The notes below the pieces were generated by a model. The model was given only the letters and a program-made list of their open reading frames with translations. It was not told where the DNA came from and did not search any database. Positions 47,736-60,913 of a stretch of 64,000 nucleotides of DNA are shown here, in pieces. The DNA lies in the NCBI GenBank assembly GCA_946699065.1, contig CAMPDV010001598.1, positions 42,904 to 106,903 on the forward strand, given 5' to 3'. The stretch's first letter is position 1; each line of letters starts with the position of its first letter. Source of the stretch: Loxodes magnus (Eukaryota; Ciliophora; Karyorelictea; Loxodida; Loxodidae). The translations under genes were made by a program, and so were the position numbers.

Positions 47736-50552
47736 AAAAACGAATATTATAATAAAGGGAACATACTGGATTCAGATATATTTCAAATATTTTTCATTAG
47801 TTCCTAGTATTTCTTAATTCAGTCATATAGAGAAATAGAAATTGGCTAGTTAAATATATGGATGACTTTGTAAAATCAAGACAGATTATTTTACTTGATA
47901 TGCTAAAGAAAGAAGTAAACGCTTAAACGATAATTTCACTGGAAATCATAAGCTATATATTCATAGTAGATGTATGGTAATTTGTCAACTATTTTGGAAA
48001 TAAAGGAATTTAGTTTGAATGCAAGTGTATTATTCATTGTTGTAGACTATCAAAAAAGGATAAAAATGTAAATACCTTTAATGGAATAAATTTGCATCTT
48101 CAAAGCAAGAAAATAAATTTTATAGCTTTGAGTACTTTTTAGTTCAAAGGAGATAGTCAAGCGAAAAAAGAATCTAGTATAGTTGAAGTTTTGAATATGC
48201 TACTAAAGGAGGAACTACTGGAGATAGAAAATAAAGTGGGTAAAGTAAAATTAAAAGCTCTTTAAGGATAAAATTTTTTTTCAAAGTTTCGAAACAAAAA
48301 CTAAAGTAACTGCTTTAGGAATATAATTAACAAACTTAACTGGAAAACGAAAATAGAAAATATCAAAGTTTGAGAAATTTAATTCAAAACCAAACTCTAA
48401 TTTAAGCGCTTTGCAATTGTAAAATGATGCTTATAATAAGTCCATTAATGAGGCTTCATTTTGAGGATATATATCCACAATATGAAAGTATATTTATCAC
48501 ATGTTTTATAAATGGGATTATTAATCATTAGCTTATAAATCTATATGTTCATAAGCACGGAAAGAAAGCAACGAAAGATCTAACTTTAATACAAGAATAT
48601 GACAAATCTTAAGACCTAAATTTTCAATTAACTGGGCTTAATTTTTACTCCTTTATACATTTTTACGCTTAAACACCTTTATAGGAATAAAAAAGCGATA
48701 AGAAATGAATATGAGTAAGATCTAAATAATCAACAGAGTAAATTCAACTAATTTTAGCTTTAAAGAATCGTTTAACTTTTTGCCCACCTTTTTAGATATT
48801 TATCTAAATACAAGCTTAAAAACACCCAACTTTTTTACAAAATGCAGGCAGATAGAAAAAATTATAGTAGTAACAAGATTATTCAAGTTAAAGTGAGCAA
48901 AGCCAAGTTTATTTTATATCAAACGAATTTGGAAATAAAAAGGGGTTACTTCAGAAGCATTCAGAGGATTTAGCTATAAATTTTTTCCTTGACGGTTCTT
49001 TAATTAAATGACATTTGGTAGCAATAAGAACTCATTTTAGCAAAATATATTGATAGATAATACAACTCCAATCAATGCAAAAGTCTGTGATCTTTATTAA
49101 AGCATTTCCCTTTGAAAGCAGTGAAGGTATTTAGCCTTTATTAAATCAGGTTTATTTTTCAGTACTTAAGAAAGATCTAAGGAGGTTTCGAGAGCACTAG
49201 AAATAAAATCAGAAACAAGCTTGAAGTAACGAAGTATGTTCTAACTACAACGAAGGTTAAAATTCCATGAAGTAAAGATAGAAAAAAATAGGGTAGATTA
49301 AAAAGAATGCTTTATAAGCCTTATCTTTACCAAAATAAAGAAATACTAAAGAGAAAAGACTTAAACAATAGAAAATTTAGCTTGAATGCATACTATCAAA
49401 AATCTGTGATAGTGATCTTAGGCTAAAAATGGATATTTTTTTGACTAATAACGCATTAATTAGATATAATCTAATGCTTTCAAAATTTAAAGCTGGAATG
49501 GTAAAATTCAAACTACAAAGACTGGATTAAAAATAGCTAAAAAAGTAAACGTGTGAAATAAATAATTTTCATTAAGTTAGTTTTAGGAGATGAGGTACTG
49601 ATTAAGCAAAAAATAGATATCATAAAATATTTCTTTAACCTTAAATAAATACCTGCTCTAATAAGCGTCTAGAATAGCTTTACATTAAGCATTAATATAT
49701 TCAGAAGAAAAGGTTGGATATTTCAGTTTATAAGGTACTAAGGCTAGATCCACGGAGCAAAATTTGAAAATTAGAGCATTAAAAAAGTTTTATTGAGTTA
49801 AAAAATTCTTAATTTTATCAATCACTCTCACAAAAAAAGTTTTTAGTCTGATGATATAATTTTTATACATTAAGCTTATTAAAAATTTAAAAAACCTTTG
49901 ATGAAAAATTGAGTTAAGCTCAGTTATAAAGGGTCAAAACAAAGCTCTAATATCCATTTAAAAAAAGATACAAAAAAGGACAAGCTTTCATTTATAAGAC
50001 TATCATTTTTTCATTGCTACTCGTTCTTCAATTTTTTTTTCAAATTCGCAAGCATGAAAAAGTCGTAAAAGAAGCTCATGCAAATATTTTTTAAGGCAAT
50101 GTATAATCAAAAATAAAATTGATAGCTATATTAATAAAAATAGATTTTAAATGGAGGTCATTTTTTTAAGAATAAGCAGATAAAAAGATAAAAATTTAGA
50201 TAATTTTAAGATTTTAAATCTTCAAAAATAATCTAACCATAAAAATAAAAATTCAGCAAATAAAAAAGTTAAATCATAATAAGAGGATTTTAAGAAGAAG
50301 TGGAAAGCTGAAAGCAAAATTTTGGAATTAGAAAAAATTATACTAGAAACAGAAGAATAAAAATGAGAAAAGTAAATGAAAACTTATGTAAAAGTCTTGG
50401 AAGCTCTTATTTTAACTTTAAATTAATAGTAATTTTGATATTCAAGATATTTTCGAGTAGTGCTTAAAAATGCTTCGGTAAAGAGTTTAGAAGAACCATT
50501 TTTATTTATTTAATTACGAGTGACTAATAATTTAAGAGTCAGAAGGACAACT
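47736..50552. other. AT-rich, no gene resolved
   Basis: Long A-rich and T-rich runs; nothing with a domain signature was found on either strand. Short open stretches are expected by chance under this code. Confidence 0.35.
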
Positions 50553-51320
50553 TCAACTTATCTTTTTAACCATCGCTCTTAAACTTCCACTTAAGTTTTC
50601 GCATCCCTTTAGCTTAATATTTTTATATGGAATTTCATAAATTTATTCAAATCCATTCTTCTCAAGAATCTTAGAAGCCCATTGAGATGCACTTTCTGCA
50701 ACTAAATATTTGAACCCTCTTTTTATTGCTAATGCTTCATGCAGCTCAGCTATTTTTGCAGCAATACCCATTTTTAAGTATTCAGTTCGAGTACCAGCGA
50801 GAGCAAGATGGCACATCAAGCCTAATTGGGGTTTAATAATTAAAGATATTTCTTCTCTTAGTTTATCTAACTCATCAAAAATGACTTTTCATCTTTCATC
50901 AATTTTACTTACGCTGCTTTATTAGAAGCTTTCTTATGCTTAATTGAATAAGTCAGAATAGTAATCATCACATAGCATGCAGCTAGCAATAACAGGTTTT
51001 CCATTGCTACTATTCTAATCCACTGCGATGAATGACAAACCTTGCTCAAGGTATTATTTCCTCATGCCATTGAAGATTTGCATAAAGACACTGGGAGGCA
51101 TTTAAATGGCTTTAAACAAAGGATTATGGTTTGCAAAAGCATCAGACACCATTTCAAAAATCTCGTTTATGTCTTCCTCACGCATCAAGCGATATTATAA
51201 ACTCGGAACTATTTTAGGAGTTGTTCTGGAAGAGAACTTACGTGCACTGGCTGTGGAATGAAATGAGGAAATTTAAATGCGATTTGCTATAAATTGCTTA
51301 ACTATCTTGGATGTCGCCAT
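50553..51320 (-). CDS. GNAT-family N-acetyltransferase
   Basis: ATG 51320 to TGA 50553-50555, 255 aa with no intron. The first about 40 residues are Ser/Arg/Thr-rich and could be a mitochondrial presequence (MATSKIVKQFIANRI...). Then come the GNAT elements: YRLMREEDINEIFEMVSDAF (beta1-alpha1), LSFIAVDQNSSNGKPVIAS (beta2-3), LALAGTRTEYLKMGIAAKIA (beta4 and the acetyl-CoA loop) and GFKYLVAESASQWASKILEK followed by NGF (beta5, alpha4). The P-loop RxxGxG is degenerate (EYLKMGIA). It probably moves acetyl from acetyl-CoA to an amine; substrate unknown. It is the clearest intact gene in the left half of the inverted-repeat block. Confidence 0.85.
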
Positions 51321-52739
51321 TTTTAACTTGGAGCTAAATAAAAAAGTTAAAGATGGAAAGTATTAAAAGTATTAGCAAAAGCAAGCCATTATAAAGGCTT
51401 AGTTTAATAAAGCCGATAAAATAAAAATTATAATAGAACCAAAAGAAGCTAGAAATGTGTAGGTAAAACGGTTCTAGAAGCCTGTTGAGTAAATGTAAAT
51501 AGCATGCTAAATTTGATTATGATGCCAATAAAAAAGAAAAATTATTGAATTAATTGAAAAAGTCTAAGCAGTATAAATAGATCAATAATCATTAAAAAAG
51601 TAAATCAACTCTACATTCCAATAAATACTAGTGCTTATAATCTTTTTTTATTCAGGTACTTCAACTCCTGATGATCTGATTTCCTCATTTCCTCATTCTG
51701 AATAATTTTGTTCACTATTATTAGTATATTTAGTCAATAAAGATTTGATGGAAATTTTTATTTTATAGCTTCACATTTAAAAATATTGATATAATAGAGA
51801 ACATAATAACCCACAATAAAGAACTAAGTTTATTCGAGGTTTGGATAATTATGATTCAGAGGTGTTACACACAAAAAAAATCGCGCTGATTTAATAAAAA
51901 TCAAAAAGGAAAATTGTGCTAAATTTTGTGTGTTTGCAATAGCAACTACAATGAATGTTCAAGTTAAGAAATATAAGCTATACTCGTCAATTTTTTAAAC
52001 CCTTGAGATATAAATATCAAAGCAATTATTTTCTCAATAAATGTCTTTTTTATAAAGAGCAAATAAAGTGTTAATGGTTCCTAGAATGGTAAATTTGGTT
52101 GAAATAAAAATTTGTTTTAAGACTCTAAAACAATTCATTAAGAATGTAAATCAATAGACAGGAAAATACGTCCTAATGACTTTTTCTCTTTTCTCAGAGA
52201 AAATATTTAATTTAGATAATTAATTTAAAATGTAATCTCATTTTGGTATAGCTATTTATTTTTCTCCAACTAAATCTTCTATTTAAAGATGACTAAAATA
52301 TTTTATCTGAGTTCGAAATTTTAAACTTTTTCATACCACTAAAAATCTTAAAATTAATTACGAAAATTTTATTTCTACAGATTTATTACAGGGAAATCTT
52401 AAAGAAAGAGAGCTTTATTATTTTTTTAATACTTTTTTTATTTGAAAGTATTATTTTTCATTTTAAGTATTCATTAAAAAGAAAAGTTTGCTTTCTGCTT
52501 TTTATGCTTTCTAAATAAGACTTAGTGAACGAGTCATATAACTAGTTTTTATTTAGCTGCATCTTTTCTTCTCAAGTGTTATCCCTTTGCTTTTTCATTA
52601 TCTTTTAGCTTCTTTCTTAAACTAAGAAGATACATACCTTTCATAAAGTGAGTATGTACAATATTAAATTGAATCACCTTGCAAGATCTTAGTAGATTCT
52701 TTCTTAATCCCAACATAGAAGTGCAATATATGCTAATAT
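51321..52739. other. AT-rich, nothing recognised
   Basis: No RNA gene, repeat or convincing coding frame. A short perfect palindrome ATGCTAATATATTAGCAT lies at about 52731-52748. Confidence 0.35.
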
Positions 52740-53540
52740 ATTAGCATATATATGATTTGAATAAAGTTCGATTATGCCACTTAACTTTTAATTGCTTCTT
52801 CATAATTACTTAAAGCATAAAGTTATTATCATTGATAAAATAATCCTTTATAGAATTAGTATCTAGTTTGATTGTTGTATATTACCACTCGATTGAGTTT
52901 TCATATCTACCTAGTTTGTTCTGAGCAAGTGCTTCGTTTTTTAGAAAGATGATTCCTTTAATTTAGCTTTCAAGTATTTTTTGTTTCCTTTGCCAAATTG
53001 AATGGAAGTTCTTTTCTTTAGTAGACTTACCATATGAAGGGTTAAACTTAATAGCTTAGTTCATTCAATTTCTTTTTCATTTCTACCCAACAGCTTCAAA
53101 ATATCTTTCTTCCTGGCATAATCTTTAATCACTAAGGATCTATTTTAAAAGACATGTCTAGACATTCTATAGCTTCAAAATATCTAGCTATGCTTCTGGA
53201 AGTGTTTCTTTTATAATCAAGTGTAAAAGCACACTCAAGCACTCAATTGCTAACTCAAACTTTCTAATCTCGATAAATGCTCTTTTTTAAGATAATTAGT
53301 ACTAGGCTTCTATAATAGGCTTCAACTTGATGGACATGCTGAAATATTCAATAGTTAGAACATAAAGATTAAATTACTAGAGTATCTCCTTTCCCACTTT
53401 TGGCTATAGTATTCTTAGGATGATTTAGTAAGATAGATTATAGCTCTAGATCGACTGATTATATCAATTAAGAAACAATAATAGTTAAATATTAAAAGCC
53501 TTTATACCTAAATATCATTATCTACACTCACAAAAAGTAC
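52740..53540 (-). pseudogene. TPR relics
   Basis: Scattered minus-strand segments such as ARYFEAIECLDMSFKIDP and LGRNEKEIE match the TPR consensus of the gene at 25960-29805, but each unit is in a different frame. No kinase part follows. It is a further decayed copy of the TPR module, inside the inverted-repeat block. Confidence 0.5.
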
Positions 53541-54019
53541 TTAAAGCTATTTTTAAATATGACTCAATAGTCCAATATAAGCCAATATCCTAAGAACATT
53601 TACATACATAATCATAATATTTTAAATAGCAAATTTATAAAGCCTTTTTTTATTGCTTTAAGCGACATATCTTAAACTCCTTACATATATTTAACTGCTT
53701 ATATAACACATTAATGCTTTCTTAATGACATTATAAATCTTAAAAAATTGATGATTGTTTTTATTAACATCTTTTAGTTTTAAATACTTTGCTTCTATTT
53801 AAATTTTAAATCTATTTAGTCCTCAGAAATCTCTCCACATATTCCACAATTTCCTTCTAACATCTTCTTGTCCTCTTCACTCGGTATTATCTCATTAAAA
53901 CTATTTTCCTTTATATCATACTAACCCCTTCACTCATATTTCTTTATTCATTTATATTAAAGTTTTAACTTACCTTCTCCTTCTATAATTAATTTGCCAA
54001 AGCTAGTATCCTCCTTATA

Positions 54020-55927
54020 TTCTATTTTCTTACCATTTTATCGTGAGATGCTGATATAATATAGTTAGAGTCTGGAGAGATAACTACTGATCTTACTCAA
54101 TCAGTATGTCCAGTTAAAGTTTTTATATGAGGGTACCAGTCTGGAAATCCCAGATCTTTATCGTTTTATCTTCAGATGCTGATACAATATAGTTAGAATC
54201 TGGGGATATAACTACCGATAAAACTGAAGAAGTATGTCCAGTCAAAGTTCTTAGGAGAGTACCAGTTGAGAAAGATCAGATTTTTATCGAATAATCAGAA
54301 TTCCTGAACCTGATATGGTTCATTTCTAGTCAGAGGAGATAACTACCGATAAAACTGAAGAAGTATGTCCAGTTAAAGTTCTTAGGAGGGTACCAGTTTT
54401 GAATTCCCAGATCTTTATCGTTTTATCTCAAGACGTTGATACAATATAATTAGAGTCTGAGGAAATAACTACCGAGGTAACTGACCACTTATGTCCAGTT
54501 AAAGTTCTTAGGAGGATACCAGTCTGGAAATCCCAGATCTTTATCGTTGTATCTCTAGATGCTGATATTATTCATTTCTAGTCAGAGGAGATAGTTACGA
54601 ATCAAACTGAAGAAGTATGTCCAGTCAACAATTTATTTTATTCTTGTTGAATATTTGATATATTTGATATGCTTACCTTGTCGAAATTACATTTTACGAT
54701 TTTGGCGTTTGCTATTTTGATATCTTATAAAATTGAATTACTGAAATCACAATTCTCGAAATAGGAATCACTCAAATCAACTCCTTTTATTCTCACTCCT
54801 CTCATATCTTAATTAAAAAACAAAAAATCTAAATAATTCAACATTTTCATCGCGTTTCCCGAGGCTTAGGTAATCTTATCACTTCATTTAGATGCTTTTA
54901 TCACCTCTAATAATTTTTACTCTATTTGTGTGTCTCTCATATCCTCTAACTATTACAAGATGTCAGTTTATTCTAGCAAATTATTATTATTTAATATGCC
55001 TTATTTTATCCACTCAATAGTAATCTTTTATTCCCTAAGTAGGTTTAAAAATTATCATATTTCTTAACTACTAATATTTGTAAGTTATATACTTCAAGGA
55101 TTTACTTTAATTTATGTAAATTCAAGTAATTAATTTAGCATTTATTTAATGATCTCTATATTCAATCTACTTTAAGACATCTATTACCAACATCCTCTTA
55201 TTATTTAGGCAAACTATTCTGGACACTCTTAATATATTTACTCTCTTCCTCCATTAATAACTTATTTTATAACAACCTAATCATCTAAAGTTTTGAAAGG
55301 AATTTCTCTCGTTGCTATTTCCCAGAATACCATACCCAATGCATATATATCTGATTATATACTATATTTAGGTCTAAGCGTCATTGATTCCGGAGCCATT
55401 CAACGAGTAGTTCCCACTTATTAAACTGAACTTAACGATTTAGATTCAGTTTTTATTCTCGATAGTCCAAAATCAGTAATTTTAGCTTTATAATTAGCAT
55501 CTAATAGTATATTACTACTTTTTAAGTCTCTGTGAATTATATTCAATTCATGAATATACTATAATCCCTATACTATCTATAAACATATCTTATACCTTAA
55601 CTTCCATTTAATCTCTTCCTTACTATGTAAAAAATCATACAAGGATTATTACATTAACTCCATAACCAAACACATTGGAGAAGGACAGTATCCATATAAT
55701 AAAACTACATTAGGATGTCTAAGCTTTTATAATATAATAAGCTCTTATAGAAATTCATTAGTTATCTCATTCAAAGCATTCTAAATTAATAGTTCCTTTA
55801 TAGCCACATCAGTATTTCCTTACCATTTCCCTTCACAAACAGTGCCGAAGTTTCCTCTGCCAATTATAGAAAGCTTTTACAATTCCTTAATATCTATAAC
55901 TAAATCTTTATTGAAGCTAGAATCCAT
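54020..55927 (-). CDS. protein kinase - pentapeptide-like - WD40 protein, distal repeats frameshifted
   Basis: ATG 55927 ([20 protein letters not shown]). Kinase domain, residues about 18-290, with all motifs: GRGNFGTV at 23, VAIKE (K44), [10 protein letters not shown] (132), TDFGLSR (152), TTRWMAPE (Trp = TGA) and [12 protein letters not shown] helical linker follows, then pentapeptide-type sequence ([18 protein letters not shown]). Next are WD40 units with consensus [20 protein letters not shown] plus [18 protein letters not shown]. The third unit breaks frame near 54295 and another break is near 54125, so the last two blades are out of frame unless short introns exist. Such kinase-WD40 fusions act as signalling scaffolds. 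Neighbouring blades are almost identical at the DNA level. Confidence 0.85.
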
Positions 55928-56264
55928 TTATAATAACCTAAAATGTTTACTTTTAAAGCTATTAAATATCAGAAATGATTAGTAATATAAATAGCTAATA
56001 AGAGTTACTTATTATTTATACATTAACATATCTATTGTTATTTAAGTACTAATATAACATAGTCCTACTTAAATAAACTCTTAATCATCAATTATCTAAT
56101 CTATTAGTGTTGACAATATTAATTATCTAGATAGATTTCTTTATTAAATCCATATTAATAACTGTAATTTACTATAGTTTATTTATTTAGATATCATTTA
56201 TAATAAATTGCTTATATTATAATACTTTTATTTTATTTTTATTTCATTTATTTTTTAAATGGAT

Positions 56265-56945
56265 TCTGGTTTCTAGTCGACTGAGTAGGCAATCTGGTGC
56301 AGTCATGTTTGTACTGCAAGTACTCTTGCAATAGATGCTACCACAAACAAATAAGGACGGGCTCATTGTGTGATAAGCCTTAGTTGCTAGAGGGTTCTCT
56401 CTATCGGTACGAGAGGTTGACTAGAGGGAACCGAAATCCAGATCTCAGAGCTATACTTATTTTATGTTCGCTATTCTGATCAGGAATTTAGAAAGCAGTA
56501 AAGACATGACTGAGATTAAGGTCTCTTTAGGGAAGCACTCCGACATTGACCCTATAGGAGAAAAGAATTTCCAAGGGATGCTAGCACAGGAAAGAATGTA
56601 TCGTAGAACGCTTTTAAACTTTAAAAAACTTTAATTAAAGAGCTGCACGCTATCATAGCGCTACGCGCTCTATAATCTTAGTTTTTTTTTGAAGAATTTA
56701 ACCTAATTGGGTCATTTGACACAAATATTTTAATATTCTCTAACTCTTTCTAATTCCAGCCTTTGGAAGAATTTCCAGAATTTAAAGAGTGAAGACAATC
56801 AATTTTGATTATAAAAAAGGAGAGAAGAAGATAAGAATAAAAGAGACCAGATGAAGCTAGAAACATTTCTAGCCTATTGTTAATAATTAAATTCGGCTTC
56901 TTTATTTTTCGTGGTGAATTCAAATAATGGATGTACACACGTTAA
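56265..56945 (+). repeat. right arm of long inverted repeat, with hairpin segment (copy 6)
   Basis: Inverted match to 47205-47735, plus a segment at about 56517-56681 absent from the left arm. That segment carries GGAAGCACTCCG, GGGATGCTAGCAC and the stem-loop 56639-56671 (AGAGC...GCGCTACGCGCTCT), which links this arm to the dispersed hairpin family. Confidence 0.85.
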
Positions 56946-57448
56946 TGTAATTAATTAATTTAATTACTATTTAAAGAATAATAAAAATACTAAAATAATC
57001 GATTAACATAAAGATCCTTATTTAATCTATTAACTATTCTTATTTATTTAATAAATAAAAACCTACAATTTAATTGGAAAGACATAGACAGGTACAACAA
57101 CAAAACATTTAATGACTTATCACTTAATTTAAAATAAATTAAGTTTAAAAGAATCTTGAAAGATCAATACAAAAATTTAATTTGCAACTTTTAAAAAATA
57201 TTCTTCGAGTGCCATTTAGTAACTTAGTCATTCTCTAGAGTGAAGAAGACTATTGCGAACTATGCAAAGTTGAGTTTTTAGTTAATAATATAATATGTTT
57301 TGTAATAAGTAAAGTAGAATACCTGATTACTTACAATCCTAATAGATGTGAAGAGGATTTTTCGATTATATAGGAATAAAACTACTTTTAATTGACTAAA
57401 AGGTTAAAAAATACCTCTAGACCTTATAAATACTTTATATCATTTTAA

Positions 57449-58143
57449 TCATTAATCATTAAAATAACTGTTCGCCTTCCGGCTTAATCGAAGTTTTAAA
57501 TGTATAAAATCTCCGTTCCTGTATGTTCATTTCTTGCATTGCTCTTTTTCCGAGACTTCTCTCTTTTGGATAATCTGAGTTGAGAATTTTTTTTCCAGAT
57601 TTTCCCATTTCCCGATGGGAAGAATTCTGTCGCTCGCTACTTCAGTTACTATTAGTTAACATTCTTCCAGATATTTATTCTTATTTTTTTCTATTGGGGA
57701 TATTTCTGCTATAAATGTCAAGTACTTTTGCAAATGTAGCATCTTTTACTTGCTCTAGGAAATGTTTTTTCTTGTTTCCATTGGAGTTCCTTAAGAAGGC
57801 TTCTACAGGCTTTCTTCTTTTAATTGGAGTCTAGAATCTAATTTTGCTCAATTTTTCTCGTCTTGCTCTTTTTCCATTTTTAATGGAGGTGTTGAGAGAA
57901 GTGTTAACTTTTCTGTTCTAAATTTTTATCTCAATTCTTACTTGTCCTTTGATGGAAGATATTCGCTTTATTTTAATTTGTAGGAGTTAGTATTTTTATA
58001 AGTTCTTCTAATCTATTAGACAGTTCTGCTTATTTTTATAAAGAAGAGCGTTAAGTTGAAGAAGACTTGGTGAGAATATGTGTTTCTGGTTTTCTCTCCT
58101 GTTCTGAGGAGGTGGTATAAAAACCCTTCTTGAAGCCAGTCAT
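57449..58143 (-). CDS. coiled-coil protein, paralogue of the ORF at 60015-60913
   Basis: ATG 58143 (MTGFKKGFYTTSSEQERKPE) continues through a short coiled coil (AELSNRLEELIKIL) and a Lys-rich region to CYICK. A 17-nt intron GTACTTGACATTTATAG (57709-57725) then joins it to an acidic/basic tail (ASDRILPIGKWENLEKKF) ending at TGA 57449. Coding length is 678, 225 aa. Two TGA are read as Trp or lie near the end. The family is unknown; the duplicated, basic, coiled-coil character suits an element-borne Gag-like or DNA-binding protein, which is only a guess. Confidence 0.5.
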
Positions 58144-60014
58144 TTTATATTGAATGATATCATTTTAATAATAACTTAAATTCATCTTTTCTAATAGACG
58201 GAACGTAATTAGGAAAACATTAATATCATAATGGAGTTATTCAAGATAGTTCACATGAAAAATTTTAATCTTCTTTACTATAATAATGTAGTTCGGTACT
58301 TGAAAAACAAAGCTAATATATTTGGATTTAATGAAATAACTTTCATTTGCTAGAAAACTTATGTAATAAGAGGTAAAACTAGAAGATTCCAGCCAAAATT
58401 ATTAATTGAATGACTTACAAAAAGTTAATATCAAGCAGCACATCTATAATTTTTATCGAATTGACGATATTTTAAGAAAAAATTTGATTTTTCCTTATCA
58501 CTAAAAATTTGAAAAATACTAAAGTCTCTTGATGATGATAAACTAAATCACATTAGGTTCTTAAAGAGTAGAGCTTATTTTACCTTGAAACTAATATGAA
58601 AATGATGTGAGTATTATTTATTTAGATATTGTAAAAATATAAAATTCATATTATACTTTCCAACTTATGCATCCTTAAAAAAGGAGCTAGTATTGAAGCA
58701 AGTCGAAAATTTCGCAGTTTATTCAACTGGAAACAAACTTTAAATATTTTATATCTGATCTATTTTTAGGAAACATTCTTGATATAATTTTCTATTAAAA
58801 CAAAATGCTTATAAAATCTAAAAAGTATGAGCTTTATAAATATCAAGTTGATACATTTTTATGCTTTTACTTAAATATTTCTAATATATCAAACTAATAA
58901 AATTAGACAATAAAAACGTAATATAAAAGTATTAATGATTACATTATGTAAAAAGCTATTTCTGATTATCAGAGTTCCAGTGTTTAGTTAATATTTTAAT
59001 TACATTTTATTTAAAAAGTTTGATTTAATTGTCCTTAAAAATGAAGAACATTAAGCGTTACTAAATTTATTATGCTAGATATGAACGAAATTCCTCAATA
59101 TTGGATGTATATTTATTGTTTAAACGAATCTGGTCCCTTTTTTTATATGTTGATATAAAAATATTAGAGGGTAATTATAAGGATTTAATATTCCAATTAG
59201 AATTAAAACTTCCTGATGCATTTCCCTACATACACCATAGAATTAATTATTCCATTATTTTCTTAAATAAATCTTGAATATGTAATTGAAGAAAAATAAT
59301 ATATACTAACTTAATAACAAACTTTAAAGGATTTTTTTAATAATAGACTAACGTAGGATGGACTTCATGTACTACATTTAAAAACTGTTAATTGTACTTT
59401 ATTTGTTTTTAGCTGATCACGAAGTAACGGCTTCTTAAAGCTTTGTAGAGAATTTAAAGTCATAATTAGATAGATTTTAATGTCGACAATGTGAATGTAA
59501 AACAAGGAATCCGAATCCTCCTATTCTTACACTAACTGGTACTTAATAAAACTAATATTTATCAAATCCTAAATCTAGATCAGAATAATACTTATCTTGT
59601 TCAGTATTGAAGTAATTCTCTTTTAAGACAAATGAATAATTCTAGGTTATCCTATTAGACTGTCATTTGATTATAGATAAGATTAAATGATGCTTTGGAT
59701 AAAAAAAATTGATCAAATAAGAGAAATCTGAGAATTTTTAAAAGATTATAGCTAAGCATATATACTTGGTTAAATTAAGCTAATCTTAGCACTAGAAGAA
59801 AATAAAACTGATTAAACTTGAAAATTATTTTGAAATAATGGAAAGTTATCTCACTGATTTATTAATAAATTAGAGCAACATTAATTTTACAATACTAAAA
59901 GAATTTTTACCAAAAATTCCAAATCTTTGAAAGGTGATATAATACTTTAGTTTAGCTTTCATCTAGACAGCAAGATGCTATTTATTAAAATAATAATAGG
60001 ATAAATTAATTTTA
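58144..60014. other. AT-rich, nothing recognised
   Basis: No domain, RNA or repeat-family match was found. Several poly-A/T runs. Confidence 0.35.
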
Positions 60015-60913
60015 TCAACTATCTAGGATTTTCACCTCTTCATGCTGGACACCACTTTGTTCCAATATTAAAAATAAAGTTTTAAAATCTCTACTCCTCT
60101 CTCCTTCCATTACTCTTGTCATTCCCAAATCTATCTTAATTTCTAATCAAATTTTCTCTTGTAGATGTATCCTAATTCATTTAAGTACAGTCTTTCTCTG
60201 ATTTGTCTCTATTACATTTGTTTTTTCTTCCTCTACTGTTGTAGTATTCTTCTTTATTTATTCTGATACTGCATCTTGAAATTTTGGAATTTCTTGCTGC
60301 TTTTTCATAAGTTTTCTGTCGAATTATAGTAGTAGCATTTCTTCACTACTTTTTATTGTTTAATCTAAGTTTTCATGTTGGTCTCTTCGATTATCATTGG
60401 ATCTCCCCTTTGTTCGTCTAGTTTCTTTTCTAATTTTTCCAGTCTATTACTCAGATCAGTATATTTATGAAGCTAATTTTAAGATTAGTTACTGGTCTTA
60501 AAATATTTTTCAGAAAACACTTAGTTCTCTTTCTTAAGACATAAATCTGGATTTATTCCTTCCGCTAGGTTGAGTTGTTCCATCAGCTTCTCATTATCCT
60601 TTCTTAGTTTCTTAGCCACTTCTAGAGGTTCAGCACCACTTTGATGAGCTACTCTATGCTTATTTGGTCAGAAGGATAAAATTCTGACACCTCATGGTGA
60701 AGAGCAGACTTCATCTGCTTCCTTGGCTTTTCCTCAGATGTACGACTTATAATATGAGTCGCTTTCTAGGATTTCTTCTGCTTGTCATATCTTGAATTCC
60801 AGGTTATTAAGATTAAGAAAATGATGACTGGCTAATATAGGATTCAGTTTTCCTTTCCAACTTTTTGGAGATGGTGTAGAAACCTCTTTTTAATCCTTCT
60901 ATATTCTATTCAT
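60015..60913 (-). pseudogene. diverged second copy of the coiled-coil ORF, frames broken
   Basis: The start region reads IEGLKRGFYTISKKLERKTE, matching TGFKKGFYTTSSEQERKPE of the 58-kb gene, but with ATA where that copy has ATG. Later LSNRLEKLEKKLDEQR matches LSNRLEELIKIL. Good coding sequence then moves to another frame (EEMLLLQFDRKLMKKQQE) until TGA 60015, with no obvious GT...AG at the junction. An in-frame ATG at 60913 gives an alternative N-terminus. It is likely a decaying duplicate, though an unseen intron is possible. Confidence 0.45.

Larger units (their letters stand above)
47205..56945. mobile_element. 9.7-kb block bounded by long inverted repeats
   Basis: The arms at 47205-47735 and 56265-56945 are inverted copies, as in a long-TIR DNA transposon or an inverted segmental duplication. 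Inside lie a GNAT gene, TPR relics and a kinase-WD40 gene; I see no transposase. I could not recognise a target-site duplication. It could equally be an element whose mobility is supplied in trans, or ciliate germline/soma-specific DNA. Confidence 0.5.

Noticed and set aside
53990-54640. Regularly spaced near-identical units suggesting a CRISPR-like array
   Set aside because: Units are about 125 bases, translate as WD40 blades on the minus strand, and differ gradually; there are no unique spacers.
57690-57760. Zinc knuckle in the 58-kb ORF (CYICK followed by TWH)
   Set aside because: The His part lies inside the 17-nt intron needed to keep the frame, so the motif probably does not exist in the protein.
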